Shown here: positions 24,585 through 35,503 of the stretch, piece by piece
Layout: each line of letters opens with the position of its first letter
Position numbering within the stretch: position 1 is the first letter of the stretch
Assembly: GCA_900095095.1 (NCBI GenBank)
Contig: FMBT01000355.1
Span: 1 to 64,000, forward strand
Length of the DNA stretch: 64,000 nt
From: Fragilariopsis cylindrus CCMP1102
Taxonomy: Eukaryota > Bacillariophyta > Bacillariophyceae > Bacillariales > Bacillariaceae
Reading direction: 5' to 3'
Translations under genes and position numbers: made by a program
The notes under the pieces: model-generated
The model's input: the letters and a program-made list of their open reading frames with translations, nothing else
Database searches by the model: none
Told to the model about the DNA's origin: nothing

Positions 24585-25102
24585 TTATTCTTTTTTCTGT
24601 TGTTCGAATAATTTTTCCATACCCGTAACAAGATGACTAATTCGATATTCTTGTTTTGTCATTTTTGCTTTAAGTCGATCGTTTTCTTCACGTAATGATA
24701 CAAGTTCGTTTGATGATGACGATGATGCTGGGTTATTGTTCCCTCCCGCATTTTCTGCTTGTTTATCTTTTAAGATACTTTCTTTCATTTCTCGTAACGT
24801 AATAAGAAATTCTTCTTCCCGTTTACGTATAGCATCTTGTGTAACATTAAATTTATTTCCTTCCTCCAAGGCTTGAATGCGACTATTTAAATAATCCTGA
24901 GTAAATAAATAATGATTATGTTACCAGTTCGTTATTAATAAGACAATAATAAAGAATGACAATAAATAGACTGTGAGAAGAAGCTAATGCGCTTTACGCG
25001 TAGCAGTTTAATGAATAAACAGGAGCGGGAAGATAGCAACAATCATATGCTAGCAACACGCATTATGATTCATTCCATCGGCACACAAAGACTTACCGTC
25101 AT
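24585..25102 (-). CDS. Small coiled-coil protein
   Basis: Two exons: a six-base first exon 25102-25097 (ATG ACG) followed by GTAAGT, then 24896-24585 after a CTCAG acceptor, giving about 105 aa. The start is inferred from this splice; the alternative is an internal start in exon 2. The chain is mostly a charged amphipathic helix: YLNSRIQALEEGNK, REEEFLITLREMKESILKDK, an Asn/Ser linker, then LREENDRLKAKMTKQEYRI and HLVTGMEKLFEQ. A leucine-heptad coiled coil with likely oligomerisation; no named family recognised. Confidence 0.6.
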
Positions 25103-26038
25103 TATGGTGTTTTCTTAACAATTGGGACAGGAAGCTTTGATATGTATGTTACAAGTACAAATAAATAATAATAAAAGCTATGATGATGAAGGATGAACAA
25201 CAATATAATATCAAATAAAACAAATACAAGAATGTAATAAATCGGCGTTTGTGATGGCCGATAAAAAGGGGAGTATGTACCTTAGGGGAACTATAATATT
25301 CGGGGGTTGTTTTCACCCCACTTACAGTAGTCAACTCTTCAACTAGAATATAAGAGAATGGATACACACTCCCACGGTACAAGTATGTTCAATCTACTTT
25401 TGATTGTTTACTTCTTGAGACATGAGATGTATCTTACCGCCGGTAAAAAGCATAACAAGAAATCTATCAGCACACATACCATACTATGATACTTCGTCTT
25501 GAATCTAGCTCAAGAATAATTTGTCTTTTACAGTTTGGTAGTATGTGCAACATGGATTTTGATCGTGTTTATAGTGTTCTATTTATATTTCTAATGTAAC
25601 GTAACGCTAACCATCTATTATCTATCTTCTCACACAACGGTACATACTATTGGACTATCAACTAGCTTTATAAGCTCTTTCTTTTATGCATCGTACCAAA
25701 TACCGTCATTAAATGGATAGTAACTAAAACTCTTTCAGTCAAAGTCAGATCTTGAAAGGGAGGTAAAGTGCGCAAAATTCCATGTTTCGCGGGTGATTGT
25801 ACCCAGATTCTACCTGAGGTGCCTTGAGAGAGATACGGTTCAGAAGATACGGTTCAGAAATTTAGTTGGAATTTGGAAGGTATCTTTGTATACTCAGTTT
25901 GAAATACGTTTGCGGATGTAGGAGCAACGGCGCGTCGATCATGAACATCACTTTCTTTACACTTCCGAACACTTATTCGATACCATATTCGATACCATTG
26001 AAATGCTTGCAATTGATGTATTTATGGTCCATGTACCA
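25103..26038. other. Intergenic region
   Basis: About 935 bp with no supportable gene. A duplicated AGATACGGTTCAGAA phrase occurs at 25833-25858, and a direct repeat of CGATACCAT(T/A) near 25978-25998. Confidence 0.5.
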
Positions 26039-26932
26039 TCATTCTTGATGCGGCCGATTTTGTGCCGTAGATCTACTATCGTTGGTATCACTTTCATCAC
26101 TATTCCTATCGTCTCCTACTAGCATGTACGATGGCAAAAAGGGCCCAAAGAAAGTTTTGGTCAAAAGCCAAGTAAGTTCCAAAGTATGTTTTAAAATAGT
26201 GACCGGAAACCACAACGAGCGTTGCAATTGTTGAATGAGGCTACGATCAAGATCACCATTATTATTATTATTCGTAGGTCCTTTCAATTGGCGTTCTTTC
26301 AATGTACCCATGACAACAAGTGACACTTTTTTCTTAGTCTTATTATTGTTGTTCCAGTTTTCATCAGATATTTTTAATATCGTTCGTGAAATTAAGACTT
26401 CTTGCGTTGGTTCTTGTGAATAATCGTTTTCATTCTTCTTCCGTATATCATTAGGAGGAGGATATATGATTTTCCCCTTGTGTAAAACTTTTAAACTGGC
26501 TAGATTCAAAGCATTTGCGATACGATCTTGGGCTAGCGTAGTGGTGCATTTGTTTTTCGTAGAGTTGCTACTTCTTCTTTCCAGGATAAAAGAAGAAAGA
26601 TACATCCACCAAGAATCTTCATGTTGTTTTTCTGATTCTGTGGCGGATATTATTATACTTCTTGTTGACAGCTGGTATATCTGCTTTCCAAATTTAAATC
26701 GAATAGTTTGGTTATCATTGTTGTTGTCGCCGTTATTGTGACTCACAAGGCCATCACAAATCATCCCAACGGGATCTTTGCATATTGGACAGTGTTGTAA
26801 GTCTATCAGATCATCTGCTTTCCAATTAATACTATGTCCACAGCCATTTGAAATTTCAGTGTCCTTGTATAGGATGGCAACATCCAATGGATTTGATTCT
26901 CGCGATGATTTCGACGAGGATGATTCTTCCAT
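26039..26932 (-). CDS. Hypothetical protein with Cys/His motif and ubiquitin-like segment
   Basis: 297 aa, single exon. Residues about 30-50 hold C-G-H ... C-P-I-C (GCGHSINW...LQHCPICKDPVG), a possible small zinc site of the U-box/RING-like kind but shorter than either. Residues about 80-215 look like a ubiquitin-like fold with the typical LNLASLKVLHKGKIIYPP strand-turn, as in UBL adaptor proteins. A hydrophobic C-terminal segment (LELTWLLTKTFFGPFLPSYML) may be a membrane or amphipathic helix. Asn repeats interrupt the UBL part. The domain calls are by eye; function unknown. Divergent from the EamA transporter. Confidence 0.6.
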   Translation of the reverse strand: MEESSSSKSSRESNPLDVAILYKDTEISNGCGHSINWKADDLIDLQHCPICKDPVGMICDGLVSHNNGDNNNDNQTIRFKFGKQIYQLSTRSIIISATESEKQHEDSWWMYLSSFILERRSSNSTKNKCTTTLAQDRIANALNLASLKVLHKGKIIYPPPNDIRKKNENDYSQEPTQEVLISRTILKISDENWNNNNKTKKKVSLVVMGTLKERQLKGPTNNNNNGDLDRSLIQQLQRSLWFPVTILKHTLELTWLLTKTFFGPFLPSYMLVGDDRNSDESDTNDSRSTAQNRPHQE

Positions 26933-27531
26933 TTTTTTGAAACTGCTACCTGGTATTGATGGACGAAAATTACTGTTATTCTATTAAAATCTTTATTCAA
27001 GTGTTTATTGTTTCTCGCATCGCCATCGTCAAATCGCCAGTGTCGATGTTTTGTATTTTGTATAAAATTATTTAGGATCTTAACAAATTCAGATTTTGAT
27101 GTACGAATATGATTGAGTCCATTGAGTCAAAGATATGTTTAACCTTATCCTTATATTATGACTGATGTATTTTGTCTGTGACTCGAAACTCATGGATGAA
27201 ATAAATAATGTGATAGTCACGAATCAATCCACGATCTGACGCGTCGTGCACCTCTGTTACAGTAGAACTTTTCATTTTCTTAGAGTTAGTACTGACTAGT
27301 TCGTATTTAAAACCCGAAAACGTGTCAAATGTCAAGTAACAGCGTCATGATGTCAAAGAGCATACACTTCGCCGATGATGGGTTTCTATTCGGACTATCA
27401 ATGCTGCCGATCGACAACATTAATGTGCATGATAGGTTTCTTATAAATCATAAATAGAATAACATTGAATGAATCAAACTTTTCAATTTTTCTCATCGTA
27501 TATATAAAGATCACTGTAATAATTATTGAAA

Positions 27532-29055
27532 ATGACATACCGACTTGGAGCAAACTTCTCAACATTGCTGTTGATTACATGCTTGGGAAAGCAACAACAG
27601 CGATACTTTACGACCGATGCTTTGGTGACAACATCATTTAGATCAACATTGTCAACGAGCTTTTCCGTCAAACCAAATTCATTCCCTCCCATATTATTTA
27701 TGAATTACGATAATGATGATAATTGCGACAACTATCAAGATACCTATGTTCACGATACTGGACATGATAATTGCGACAGCCACAACGAGATCAACCATGA
27801 AGCAGACTCTAGACAATTGTTGTTCGTCGATGATACGAACGATTTGATCCTGCCGTTCAATGAAGAGAGCACTGACGTCGTTGCAGTCGTAGACAAAGAA
27901 GATGGTGTTTGGAAAGCCCGTTCTCTTCTTATCGGTGCGGCTGCTCTCTACGGAACGAACTTCTCGCTTGTAAAACTATTGGGTGACGTCATGCCTGAGG
28001 GTGTGAGTTTGTCGCTTCGATTTGCTCTGGCTTCGTTGGTGACGCTACCCTGGCTCTTTTCGGAAGCTGGTGCAGAACTCGTTGACGGAGATGTCTGGAT
28101 GGCCACCTGGTTGGGCTTTGAGGTGGGCCTCTGGAATTCAGTTGGATATATATCGCAAGCTGTTGGACTGGAAACAACTCAGGCAAGCACATCTGCTTTT
28201 CTTTGCTCTCTAGCGGTCGTCACAGTTCCTCTTCTGGACTTTTTCACAGGGAAGCGCATAGAATCTCGTCAATGGATCGGTGCAATCTTGGCCGTGATTG
28301 GAGTGGCCGTCTTGGAACTTAATGGTGCAGGAGGATCAGGAGAGGCCGTAGCATCACAGTCTTCTAGTTTCTTGTCTACAGGAGATCTGCTCTCCTTGGT
28401 TCAGCCCCTTGCCTTTGGTATCGGTTTTTGGAAGGTTGAAAAGGCCCTCGAAAGATACCCTACGGAAGCTCGCCGTTTGACAGCTGCTCAACTCTTGGCC
28501 ATCTTTTGTGCGTCAGTCGGTTTCGGACTGTCGTCAATTGACGCTTCTACCCTTCAATCCTATCCTTGGATGGATTGGTTCACGAACCCTTCCATCATGT
28601 TCAGTCTGTTCTGGACGGGTGTCATTACCAGTGCACTTACTATCTACATGGAAAACAAGGCAATGGAGACGCTCTCTGCTGCCGAAGCGACCGTGATTTT
28701 TGCTACTGAGCCAATCTGGGGAACGGCCTTTGCAGCGGTGGTAATGAGCGAACAGTTTGGAATGAATTCCGCCGTTGGTGCCGCTTTTATCATGTCCGCT
28801 TGTTTTTATAGCAATCTCGGAAAGGATGGAATCACTGGGGCTGCCAAGAGTCTCAACGAGAATGCTCGTCAGGTACCAGCAAAGGTTCAAAATCAATGGG
28901 TGTCCTTTGCTACCAGTGTCGCGGCATCTTGGGCATCCTGGAATGTCGTTGCAGCATCTGCAGCCGAAGATCTGCCCGAGTACGAGGGCCTTGATCAACT
29001 TGATCATATGATCAAGGAACTGGTTTTCAATATATTGGACAATCTTCCCCCTTAG
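27532..29055 (+). CDS. EamA/DMT-family transporter
   Basis: 507 aa, single clean exon starting at ATG MTYRLGANF. About 120 N-terminal residues form a leader with a hydrophobic stretch and an acidic Asp/Asn-rich spacer, possibly for plastid or other organelle targeting (TDALVTTSFR). Two EamA repeats of about five helices each follow: LIGAAALYGTNFSLVKLLGD... and LLSLVQPLAFGIGFWKVEKAL..., with the family-typical AAEATVIFATEPIWGTAFA before the last helices. DMT members move small metabolites such as amino acids, nucleotide sugars or triose phosphates; substrate not assignable. Coding GC is higher than in neighbours and the codon third positions look less AT-biased. Confidence 0.85.
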   Translation: MTYRLGANFSTLLLITCLGKQQQRYFTTDALVTTSFRSTLSTSFSVKPNSFPPILFMNYDNDDNCDNYQDTYVHDTGHDNCDSHNEINHEADSRQLLFVDDTNDLILPFNEESTDVVAVVDKEDGVWKARSLLIGAAALYGTNFSLVKLLGDVMPEGVSLSLRFALASLVTLPWLFSEAGAELVDGDVWMATWLGFEVGLWNSVGYISQAVGLETTQASTSAFLCSLAVVTVPLLDFFTGKRIESRQWIGAILAVIGVAVLELNGAGGSGEAVASQSSSFLSTGDLLSLVQPLAFGIGFWKVEKALERYPTEARRLTAAQLLAIFCASVGFGLSSIDASTLQSYPWMDWFTNPSIMFSLFWTGVITSALTIYMENKAMETLSAAEATVIFATEPIWGTAFAAVVMSEQFGMNSAVGAAFIMSACFYSNLGKDGITGAAKSLNENARQVPAKVQNQWVSFATSVAASWASWNVVAASAAEDLPEYEGLDQLDHMIKELVFNILDNLPP

Positions 29056-29569
29056 AATCCAAAAGCACATTCGTTGTGACCGTAGTAGTCTACTAGATCA
29101 ATGTACGTATTACTCTCATTGAGATCCTCATTGAGAGAAGACACCAGAGAGCTTCGATGGCATTCTCGAAGGAGTCGCATATTTTATTCTTTTGGCGGAT
29201 AGTATATCGATACAGTTCTCGTAATCGAGATACAGCTTGCTGCATCGGACTCTCTCGAGAGGGCAGAAAAACGGTAGCAACATGAATAAATATCTGCTAC
29301 CATTTTTCTGTGCTGGGTGGGTATAGCGTCAAACTATCAATACGGTGAAGATACGAAGAATTTTCTACTTAGTAGCTACGCTGCAGCTATTCCATCACAA
29401 ATGCCACACTGGATCTCATAGCGGGATCTTTTTATATACTAAAATATAAAGGCCATGGTGAGGTCAAATATAAACATAAACTCTTCGTTAAATGAAAGGA
29501 CTTAATTATTTTTTAAGTAGTACCTTACTTGTATTTTTATCTCTATTGTAGAAGAGAAATACAAATCAA
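29056..29569. other. Intergenic region between convergent genes
   Basis: About 510 bp, including the 3' flanks of the EamA transporter and the cyclophilin. CTCATTGAGA is duplicated near 29115-29137. No gene. Confidence 0.5.
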
Positions 29570-30313
29570 TCATGATAAATCTTCAATAAGACCGCTGGCT
29601 AATATCTTAACCTCATTTACAGGAGAATTTTTCGGTGGTGATACGGGTACCTTTTCAATTTGTTTTACCAGATACATACCTTCTTCGACGATACCAAAGG
29701 CTGCGTACCGGTCATCTGCCCATCCTGCATCTTCCTGAGTGTTGATAAAGAATCGTGAATCAACGCCACCAATACCTTTCACCATACTTAAAATGCCAGA
29801 TTTCGAATGCTTTATATTAAAATTATCCGGTTCGAAACTCTTCCCATCATCGAAGGACGATTTTCCAGTCTTTCCACTAGGATCTCCTATAGCACCTCCC
29901 TGTATAGTAGTGTCTGATATTACCCTATAAAAGTTCGTTCCTGCGTACGAGTTTGATGCGCAAAGTTTTTCAAAATTTTCTGCCGTCTTTGGCATGATAT
30001 CTCCATATAAGCCAATCACCAATCGACCCTTTTCATTTTTTCCAAATTCAACATCTAAATAAACGCGTTTGGTGATTTTGGGTGAGTCCGTGATAGGATC
30101 AATGTATGAAGCTAATGATAATTCAGGTTTGAATATAATAGAAGTTGTTGCCAAAATCGATAATTCCAAAAAACCTCTTCGTGGGTGTTCGTTAAGACTC
30201 GACGTCGTCGTCGTCGTCGTCGATGCTGATGATCGAATCGAAGTAGACGTCCATGCATTTGTCGATTCAGTGGTAATCAAAAGAGTTAGTAATGTTGAAA
30301 TGAAACGAAGCAT
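29570..30313 (-). CDS. Thylakoid-lumen cyclophilin-type peptidyl-prolyl isomerase
   Basis: 247 aa from the Met of MLRFISTLLTLL. A signal peptide ends STNAWTS, an ASAFAP-type motif with Trp in place of Phe, then a short transit stretch. A twin-arginine lumen signal follows: RRGFLELSILATTSIIF ending ELSLASY. The remainder is a cyclophilin: VYLDVEFGKNEKGRLVIGLY, PKTAENFEKLC, FYRVISDTTIQGG, FDDGKSFEPDNF, GILSMVKGIGGVDSRFFIN and AAFGIVEEGMYLVKQIE. The active-site set is partly altered (FYRV present; the usual GxxxGSQFFIT reads GIGGVDSRFFIN), as in many lumenal cyclophilins, so isomerase activity is uncertain. It probably assists photosynthetic complex folding. Confidence 0.88.
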   Translation of the reverse strand: MLRFISTLLTLLITTESTNAWTSTSIRSSASTTTTTTSSLNEHPRRGFLELSILATTSIIFKPELSLASYIDPITDSPKITKRVYLDVEFGKNEKGRLVIGLYGDIMPKTAENFEKLCASNSYAGTNFYRVISDTTIQGGAIGDPSGKTGKSSFDDGKSFEPDNFNIKHSKSGILSMVKGIGGVDSRFFINTQEDAGWADDRYAAFGIVEEGMYLVKQIEKVPVSPPKNSPVNEVKILASGLIEDLS

Positions 30314-30843
30314 GGTCCTGATTTCTGTGAAAATGATTTTCTTCTTTTGTGACAAACGACAATATCTTACTGAGTAGTCTAGCTTTCCAAATAGCTTTAT
30401 TGTTTGTGTCTTTCCTTTTTTTAATGTGATGTCGATTGTCGATCTACAGTCTCGTCATCGCCATCCGATCCATCAATCTCCCCATCAATGCATCTCTTCA
30501 AATAAGGCGTAATCATGCAGCGCCCCCATTTTCTCAATCACATTTCCAGTCACGCTCTTAATTAATGATTTCTCGGTGAAAATAACATGATGGACAGAAT
30601 CGAATCAATCGAATCGAATCGAATCGAGCTTCAAAAATGACTCCAACAATGGGAAGCAAGGAAGATGACAGGATATATATTAACAATTATACTATGTACT
30701 GTAGCTGCATGAGCGATTCGGTCGAGTTTCTTGCATCACGTAACCTAATTATACATTGCGACTATTTGTTGTGCTACGTTGATCACGATTTATAGCCATT
30801 TAAGGAGAACCAACACACATACTGTGCCCATTTCTTAGCAACG
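30314..30843. promoter_or_regulatory. Divergent upstream region
   Basis: About 530 bp between the divergent cyclophilin and HtrL-type genes. It holds a short pure run of TCGAA units (ATCGAATCGAATCGAATCGA, near 30600-30626). No gene. Confidence 0.45.
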
Positions 30844-31800
30844 ATGGATGTTTATAGGAACCAGTCAAAGCAAGCAACGAGAAGAGATAAAAAGGCAGAC
30901 AGTGAGAGAGAGAGAGGAAACCAAGTCCAACTCACTAAACAAAGGGAAACAAACCGCTATTGTGTGTGCGCTGTCCTGTTGATAGCTGGTTTAACTCTAG
31001 CTCAAATATTAAATACAGCTAGTATCAATGCAGGTCATATCACTGATGATAACATAATGTCTAAAAGAGAGAAACGAAGAAACTTGTTCGCTACCAACAA
31101 TACAATTGTTACAGCATATTACGACTTGTCAACTACTTGACACAGCTCAGAAGAATATGACCTGTTAATGACTCAACTCTTCTCATCAAACGACGCAATG
31201 ATCATATTTACTTCACCAGATCTTGTGACAAAGCTGTCTAGCATGCGTCAAAAGCCGGAACGAACTGTTGTGATTCCCCAACTTCTAAATGAAACCAGAA
31301 TATCTAAAATGTTTTCTCTGGATTACTGGAAGAGTTTAGAAATTCAGCACGGCCGTACAAACAATGTGAAAGGCCATGAAGTATTTTGGGTGTGGCATGC
31401 CAAGTTAGAATTTCTCAAAAGAGGATCAGATCTCAACCCGTTTGGATCCAACTTTTTTGCCTGGTTTGATGCCGGCATGGTGCGTTGGGATGAGTTCACA
31501 AACACCACATTACTACAGAGGATACCACCAGAGCTACCAGGAGACAAAATGATGATTTTGAATGTCACTCGAGTTACAAACAAGCAAAAGAGTGTAATGA
31601 TGGGAACTGGTGTTTTTGGTGGTTACAAAGGAGGCATCGGCTCATACTATCACAGATACCACCAAGTGATAGAAAAGATAAAAAATGCAACTGAGAAAGC
31701 ACATTTAGTTGCTACTGAACAGAGGATCATGTATGAAACATGTGTCAAAACACCAGGTCTTTGTTTTGTGATACGTCCTGCGCAATTAGCAGGTAATTAG
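30844..31800 (+). CDS. HtrL/YibB-type glycosyltransferase with an in-frame TGA
   Basis: A single continuous frame interrupted once by TGA at 31138-31140; read through it would be 318 aa. The N-terminus is basic and followed by one membrane anchor (CVCAVLLIAGLTLAQIL), the topology of a Golgi glycosyltransferase. The catalytic region resembles the WlaTC/HtrL family: TIVTAYYDLS before the TGA, then SSEEYDLLMTQLFSSNDAMI, HEVFWVWHAKLEFLK, NPFGSNFFAWFDAGMVRW and MMGTGVFGGYKGGI. Family members usually have Lys or Arg near the TGA position, so a one-base nonsense change (CGA or AGA to TGA) is the simple explanation; recoding is possible but unsupported. It lies just upstream of the GT47 gene on the same strand. 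Confidence 0.72.
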
Positions 31801-32502
31801 CAGGGAAAAATTAATTTCGATTCACAGTTGTTTTACTAGTGTTTTTTGCTTGTTAAATTCTCTTAGTTATTTTACAGTGGTTTTTCGGTTTTTCACTTGG
31901 TGCATGTCTGATAGTTTCACCGAATTTTGCACTGTACAGTACGTATTAAGAATACAACTGTTGTGCGCGGTGGTATACACGTACTTTTAGTATACTTTTC
32001 ACGCTCACAGTACAGTACTTATGGAATATTTTTTACTATGTATTATTATAATTGTTGCTTAAATAGATTTTATCAATTTCAGTCCGACTGGGACTGAATT
32101 CGCGAGCCGAGTTGACGCTACCACCCCTGTAGCGCGAAATAGGAAAGAGAAGAAAAATTCTGTCAAAACTTCTTTTGTCGCGAAGAAATAGCATGAGCCT
32201 GCTTTTAACACGTACAACATCATACTGAAAAAAGAATTGTAGTAACCACTGGAAAAAGAAGGGGAAGTTAAACTTCGAAAACCGTGCTTTTACCTACGTA
32301 CAAATTTATTACCATTGGTACCATATTATTTAGAACCCAAAACCATATTACAACCTTCACATCATTGTACAGTGTACACTCTCTTTCACTCTGTCTCTGT
32401 CTCATTTCTCTCGCTGTCTCACTGATTCGAACGATCCATCCATTAAGCACACACACAAATTGACGCCCAATCATTATATTGTTGGTGCAACATCAGACGT
32501 TT
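31801..32502. other. Intergenic region
   Basis: About 700 bp between the two glycosyltransferase genes. It contains several TACAGTAC-type palindromes and a short perfect hairpin (TCAGTCC, 5-base loop, GGACTGA) at about 32080-32098. No gene. Confidence 0.5.
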
Positions 32503-34029
32503 ATGATGAGATTAAGGACAATACAACATGATGCAATTAGGGCCCGATCGGAGCAAAATCCGAAGACTTTGAAGTTAAATTGGAAGATTGTGGTAGGTAT
32601 CAGTGTCAGTCTCACTTTTCTTTTCAACCAACACAACTCTTTGGAGTGGTATAAAATCGTTGCAAAACAACATGCTCTGCGCGAGGGGACTGATACTACT
32701 GATGACACTTCTCTATTGTCAACAGAGATAATGACAAAGATTCAAGCCCTGACCCACGAGCTGGAAAACTCTAAGATTCGCTACTATGTATATGACGATG
32801 GCGGTCTGAGGCTCCCCAAGATCCGCGCTCAGGCCAATCGCTTCGATAAGCCGTGGGCATGGAAAGCTAGGTGGGGCAAGCGGTTTGAAGAATACGCACG
32901 GGGAGAGATCCGCTGGCTGGAGAGCCTAGAAACCTCGACGCTCCGGACCCGTGATCCCTTAGAGGCGGACTTTTTTGTGGTCCCGATACCCATCACTGCC
33001 ACGCACTTTTGGGGCACAACAAGCGATCGAACCACGGCACTTCGGCGTCTGCTGTTTGGTTGGAATCACAGCGACAGCAACATCAATAGCAGCAACAACA
33101 GCAGCAACATTGATGAATCCTCATTGTTTCGCAGGTTTCCCGAAAAACACCTTGCCGCCATTTCCACCTCTGAAAAATTAATCAATTGGTTAGGGTTACC
33201 AGAAGCTGAATTAAGATTGTTTCGGAACTCAACTTTGGTCAACGACGCTGACCTTACCCGCTCAGATGATTGGCTCCGTGATCAAAACATTATACCTTGC
33301 GATAAGGTTGAAAAACACGGCCATTTTGAAAGCAGATGGTTTAGGAACGTGGTGACCCTAGGCTATAGCTTTGAAGCAGGGAACCCCTCTTTTTTTTACC
33401 AACCTGTCACAATGGATGCCTGGGCACAGAAGTCGAATTGGTTTTTTTATCACTCTAGGAAAACGCCATCGATTTGTAATTCAACGATATTCCGCCATGC
33501 GCTTCTTCCTGGGGGCCATGCCGAAACCCTCATGGCACAAAATATGGGAAGCAACAACACCAATAACAGTACAAACTTCACTCATGTCATACAAGGATTC
33601 CGGCACCAGCCTGTCTCCATTGGATTTGACATTCCATACGAGGAATGGCAACAAAAATTCATAAACTCCAAATTTTGTTTAGTCATCCGTGGGGACAACC
33701 CCGGGAGTAGGTCGCTCTTTCGTGCCATCCGTGCCGGTTGCATGCCGGTTATTGTGTCGGATCAGTTACCATATTATCAACCAATTTATATCAACACGTT
33801 TCCCGATTGGAACGACTTTGCTCTCGTGGTCCCGGAGGACATATTTTTAGCTGATCCTGTTGGATCTCTTGACGCTGCCGTTGATGCCCTGATGCAGTCC
33901 AAACTTGCGTTGGAGCGGAAAATTGAGGGGCTGCGTCTCTTACAACGTATCATGACCAATGATATGTCCGATTCATTGTTTGTTCCCGCCCTGGCGAAGG
34001 AAATCCTCATCGCTACTAGGAGCAAGTGA
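32503..34029 (+). CDS. GT47 exostosin-like glycosyltransferase
   Basis: 508 aa, single clean exon; I chose the ATG at 32503 (MMRLRTIQ). Type II topology: basic N-terminus, one membrane helix (WKIVVGISVSLTFLF at about residues 26-40), then a lumenal stem and catalytic domain. Exostosin-family marks are KIRYYVYDD, DPLEADFFVVPIP, KFCLVIRGDNPGSRSLFRAIRAG with CMPVIVSDQLPYY, the usual C-terminal nucleotide-sugar-binding region of GT47. Several N-glycosylation sequons occur in Asn-rich inserts. Family members add sugars to cell-wall or surface polysaccharides in the Golgi; donor and acceptor unknown. Richer in GC than the surrounding low-complexity genes. Its 3' end nearly meets that of the sulfatase. 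Confidence 0.87.
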   Translation: MMRLRTIQHDAIRARSEQNPKTLKLNWKIVVGISVSLTFLFNQHNSLEWYKIVAKQHALREGTDTTDDTSLLSTEIMTKIQALTHELENSKIRYYVYDDGGLRLPKIRAQANRFDKPWAWKARWGKRFEEYARGEIRWLESLETSTLRTRDPLEADFFVVPIPITATHFWGTTSDRTTALRRLLFGWNHSDSNINSSNNSSNIDESSLFRRFPEKHLAAISTSEKLINWLGLPEAELRLFRNSTLVNDADLTRSDDWLRDQNIIPCDKVEKHGHFESRWFRNVVTLGYSFEAGNPSFFYQPVTMDAWAQKSNWFFYHSRKTPSICNSTIFRHALLPGGHAETLMAQNMGSNNTNNSTNFTHVIQGFRHQPVSIGFDIPYEEWQQKFINSKFCLVIRGDNPGSRSLFRAIRAGCMPVIVSDQLPYYQPIYINTFPDWNDFALVVPEDIFLADPVGSLDAAVDALMQSKLALERKIEGLRLLQRIMTNDMSDSLFVPALAKEILIATRSK

Positions 34030-34119
34030 GGAGGAGCACATACATAAAATGAAAAGTGTTAACTTATTGAGAAAAACGTGTCCTCGGAATATAATATTCA
34101 TATGGCTATGTCTTGTACT

Positions 34120-34722
34120 CTATATCAGTCGCGCAAAGGATTGCGGCATCATCAGCTGGTTTGAGTTCCGACAGTTCGATTCTTCCAATCGAGATTTCAT
34201 AACTGATTCGTGCCAATCTCGAAATTTGAGCTTTATATCTGCAAGGATATCTGGATACTCTTCAGAAATATCATGGCGCTCTCCAATATCTTTCGCAAGA
34301 TTAAAAAGTTGTGGTTTTCTACAATCGGATATATTACAGCTCACGCTCCCTTCAACATACTTCCACCGACCAAATCGATAACCCCAACCGTTTGCTACAT
34401 TGAGTGCTGGATCGTGATGTCCAAAACCTAAACTACGCGGACCTTCCTTGGTATCTCTCCACTTAAAACTTGAAGCGTTGCGCAACAAAGGCAAGATACT
34501 CCGCCCATCCAATGCCCAAGATTGTTGTTCTTTTGGACGATCGACATCCAATACCTCCATAATAGTAGGAAGAAAATCCATGGTTGTTATTGTCTCCCAC
34601 GATATTAAATTGGCAGTTTTTATCTCTGCTGGATACGAAACAATACCAGGAACACGATGTCCACCTTCGTAAATATCTCGTTTTCGACCTCTTAAGGGTC
34701 CAGCCGTTCCTGGTGTTGTTTT
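34120..34722 (-). pseudogene. 3' part of a sulfatase gene split by an insertion
   Basis: The C-terminal third of a sulfatase, about 200 codons. It reads TPGTAGPLRGRKRDIYEGGH, RVPGIVSYPAEIKTAN, TTMDFLPTIMEVLDV, DGRSILPLLRN, GYRFGRWKYVEGS and QLFNLAKDIGERHDISEEYP, all in the order expected of an arylsulfatase. The frame is clean to the stop at 34120. It carries no start of its own and continues, without loss of protein sequence, from the 5' part that ends near 39049. Sulfatases hydrolyse sulfate esters in the secretory pathway or outside the cell; a role in polysaccharide desulfation is an inference. Confidence 0.8.
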
Positions 34723-34727
34723 TATTT

Positions 34728-34770
34728 CTGCTGGATACGAAACAATACCAGGAACACGAGTACACAGATA
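34728..34770 (-). repeat. Partial duplicate of sulfatase coding sequence at the insertion edge
   Basis: About 43 bp here repeat 34616-34658 of the sulfatase gene in the same orientation, with one mismatch (a C/T difference). They encode the same VPGIVSYPAEIK segment. The copy sits directly beyond the last collinear sulfatase codons, at the left edge of the inserted DNA, about 110 bp from the original. It is not a target-site duplication in the usual sense, because no copy lies at the other edge; template switching during repair would leave such a trace. Confidence 0.75.
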
Positions 34771-35503
34771 TGCATTTCACAATGAATAGACTGCAACAAT
34801 GGATAAAGTTGTGGGAAACATGCATACTAAATGAATCTTCATTTATAATTTCCTTCTGGCTGCAATATTCTGCACAGTCTGATCTTTGTCATCAGTTAGA
34901 GATTAGTAAGCACACTAATAGGGTATAGTATTCATAAGGTGGCTCCAACTAGAAAATATAGATGTAAGGGATATATTGTCACAGCCAAAGTTGCTAAGAG
35001 TGCCAAGTTCAAATTTTGACTGCAACACTGCAGTGTAGTGAGTTACTGATGTAGGTATATCTCTTCTTCTTCTTCTTGTAGTTACACAAATAGTAAATCA
35101 AACTTGAAATTTCGTACTCAAAAATGTAAGTCACAGTTCGAACTCAAACCCTAATGTTAAAAAGCACCACACTTATTATCAGAAATTCGACTTCGGCCGA
35201 AAGAAAAAGTCTTAAAATAATAAAAACCTTTAGGGCGAAAATCCGTCGGCTTTTACTTGTTATTTTGCGCACATTGATCATTCATCGTGTACAGTACCGT
35301 AACCCTAATCCATTTTAATTGGTCGCTCTTATCTTTTTTGTTGTTGACTGCACTCTACAATAAAGAGAAAGAAATAGATATTAGAGTCTCGTTCGTGACA
35401 GTGACACATCGTTGATATACTTACGCCACAACATTAACCACGTCCACACTACAAAGTTGGTTGAGATTATTCAAGATTCCAGATTCAAAAATAGCTAGCT
35501 ATC

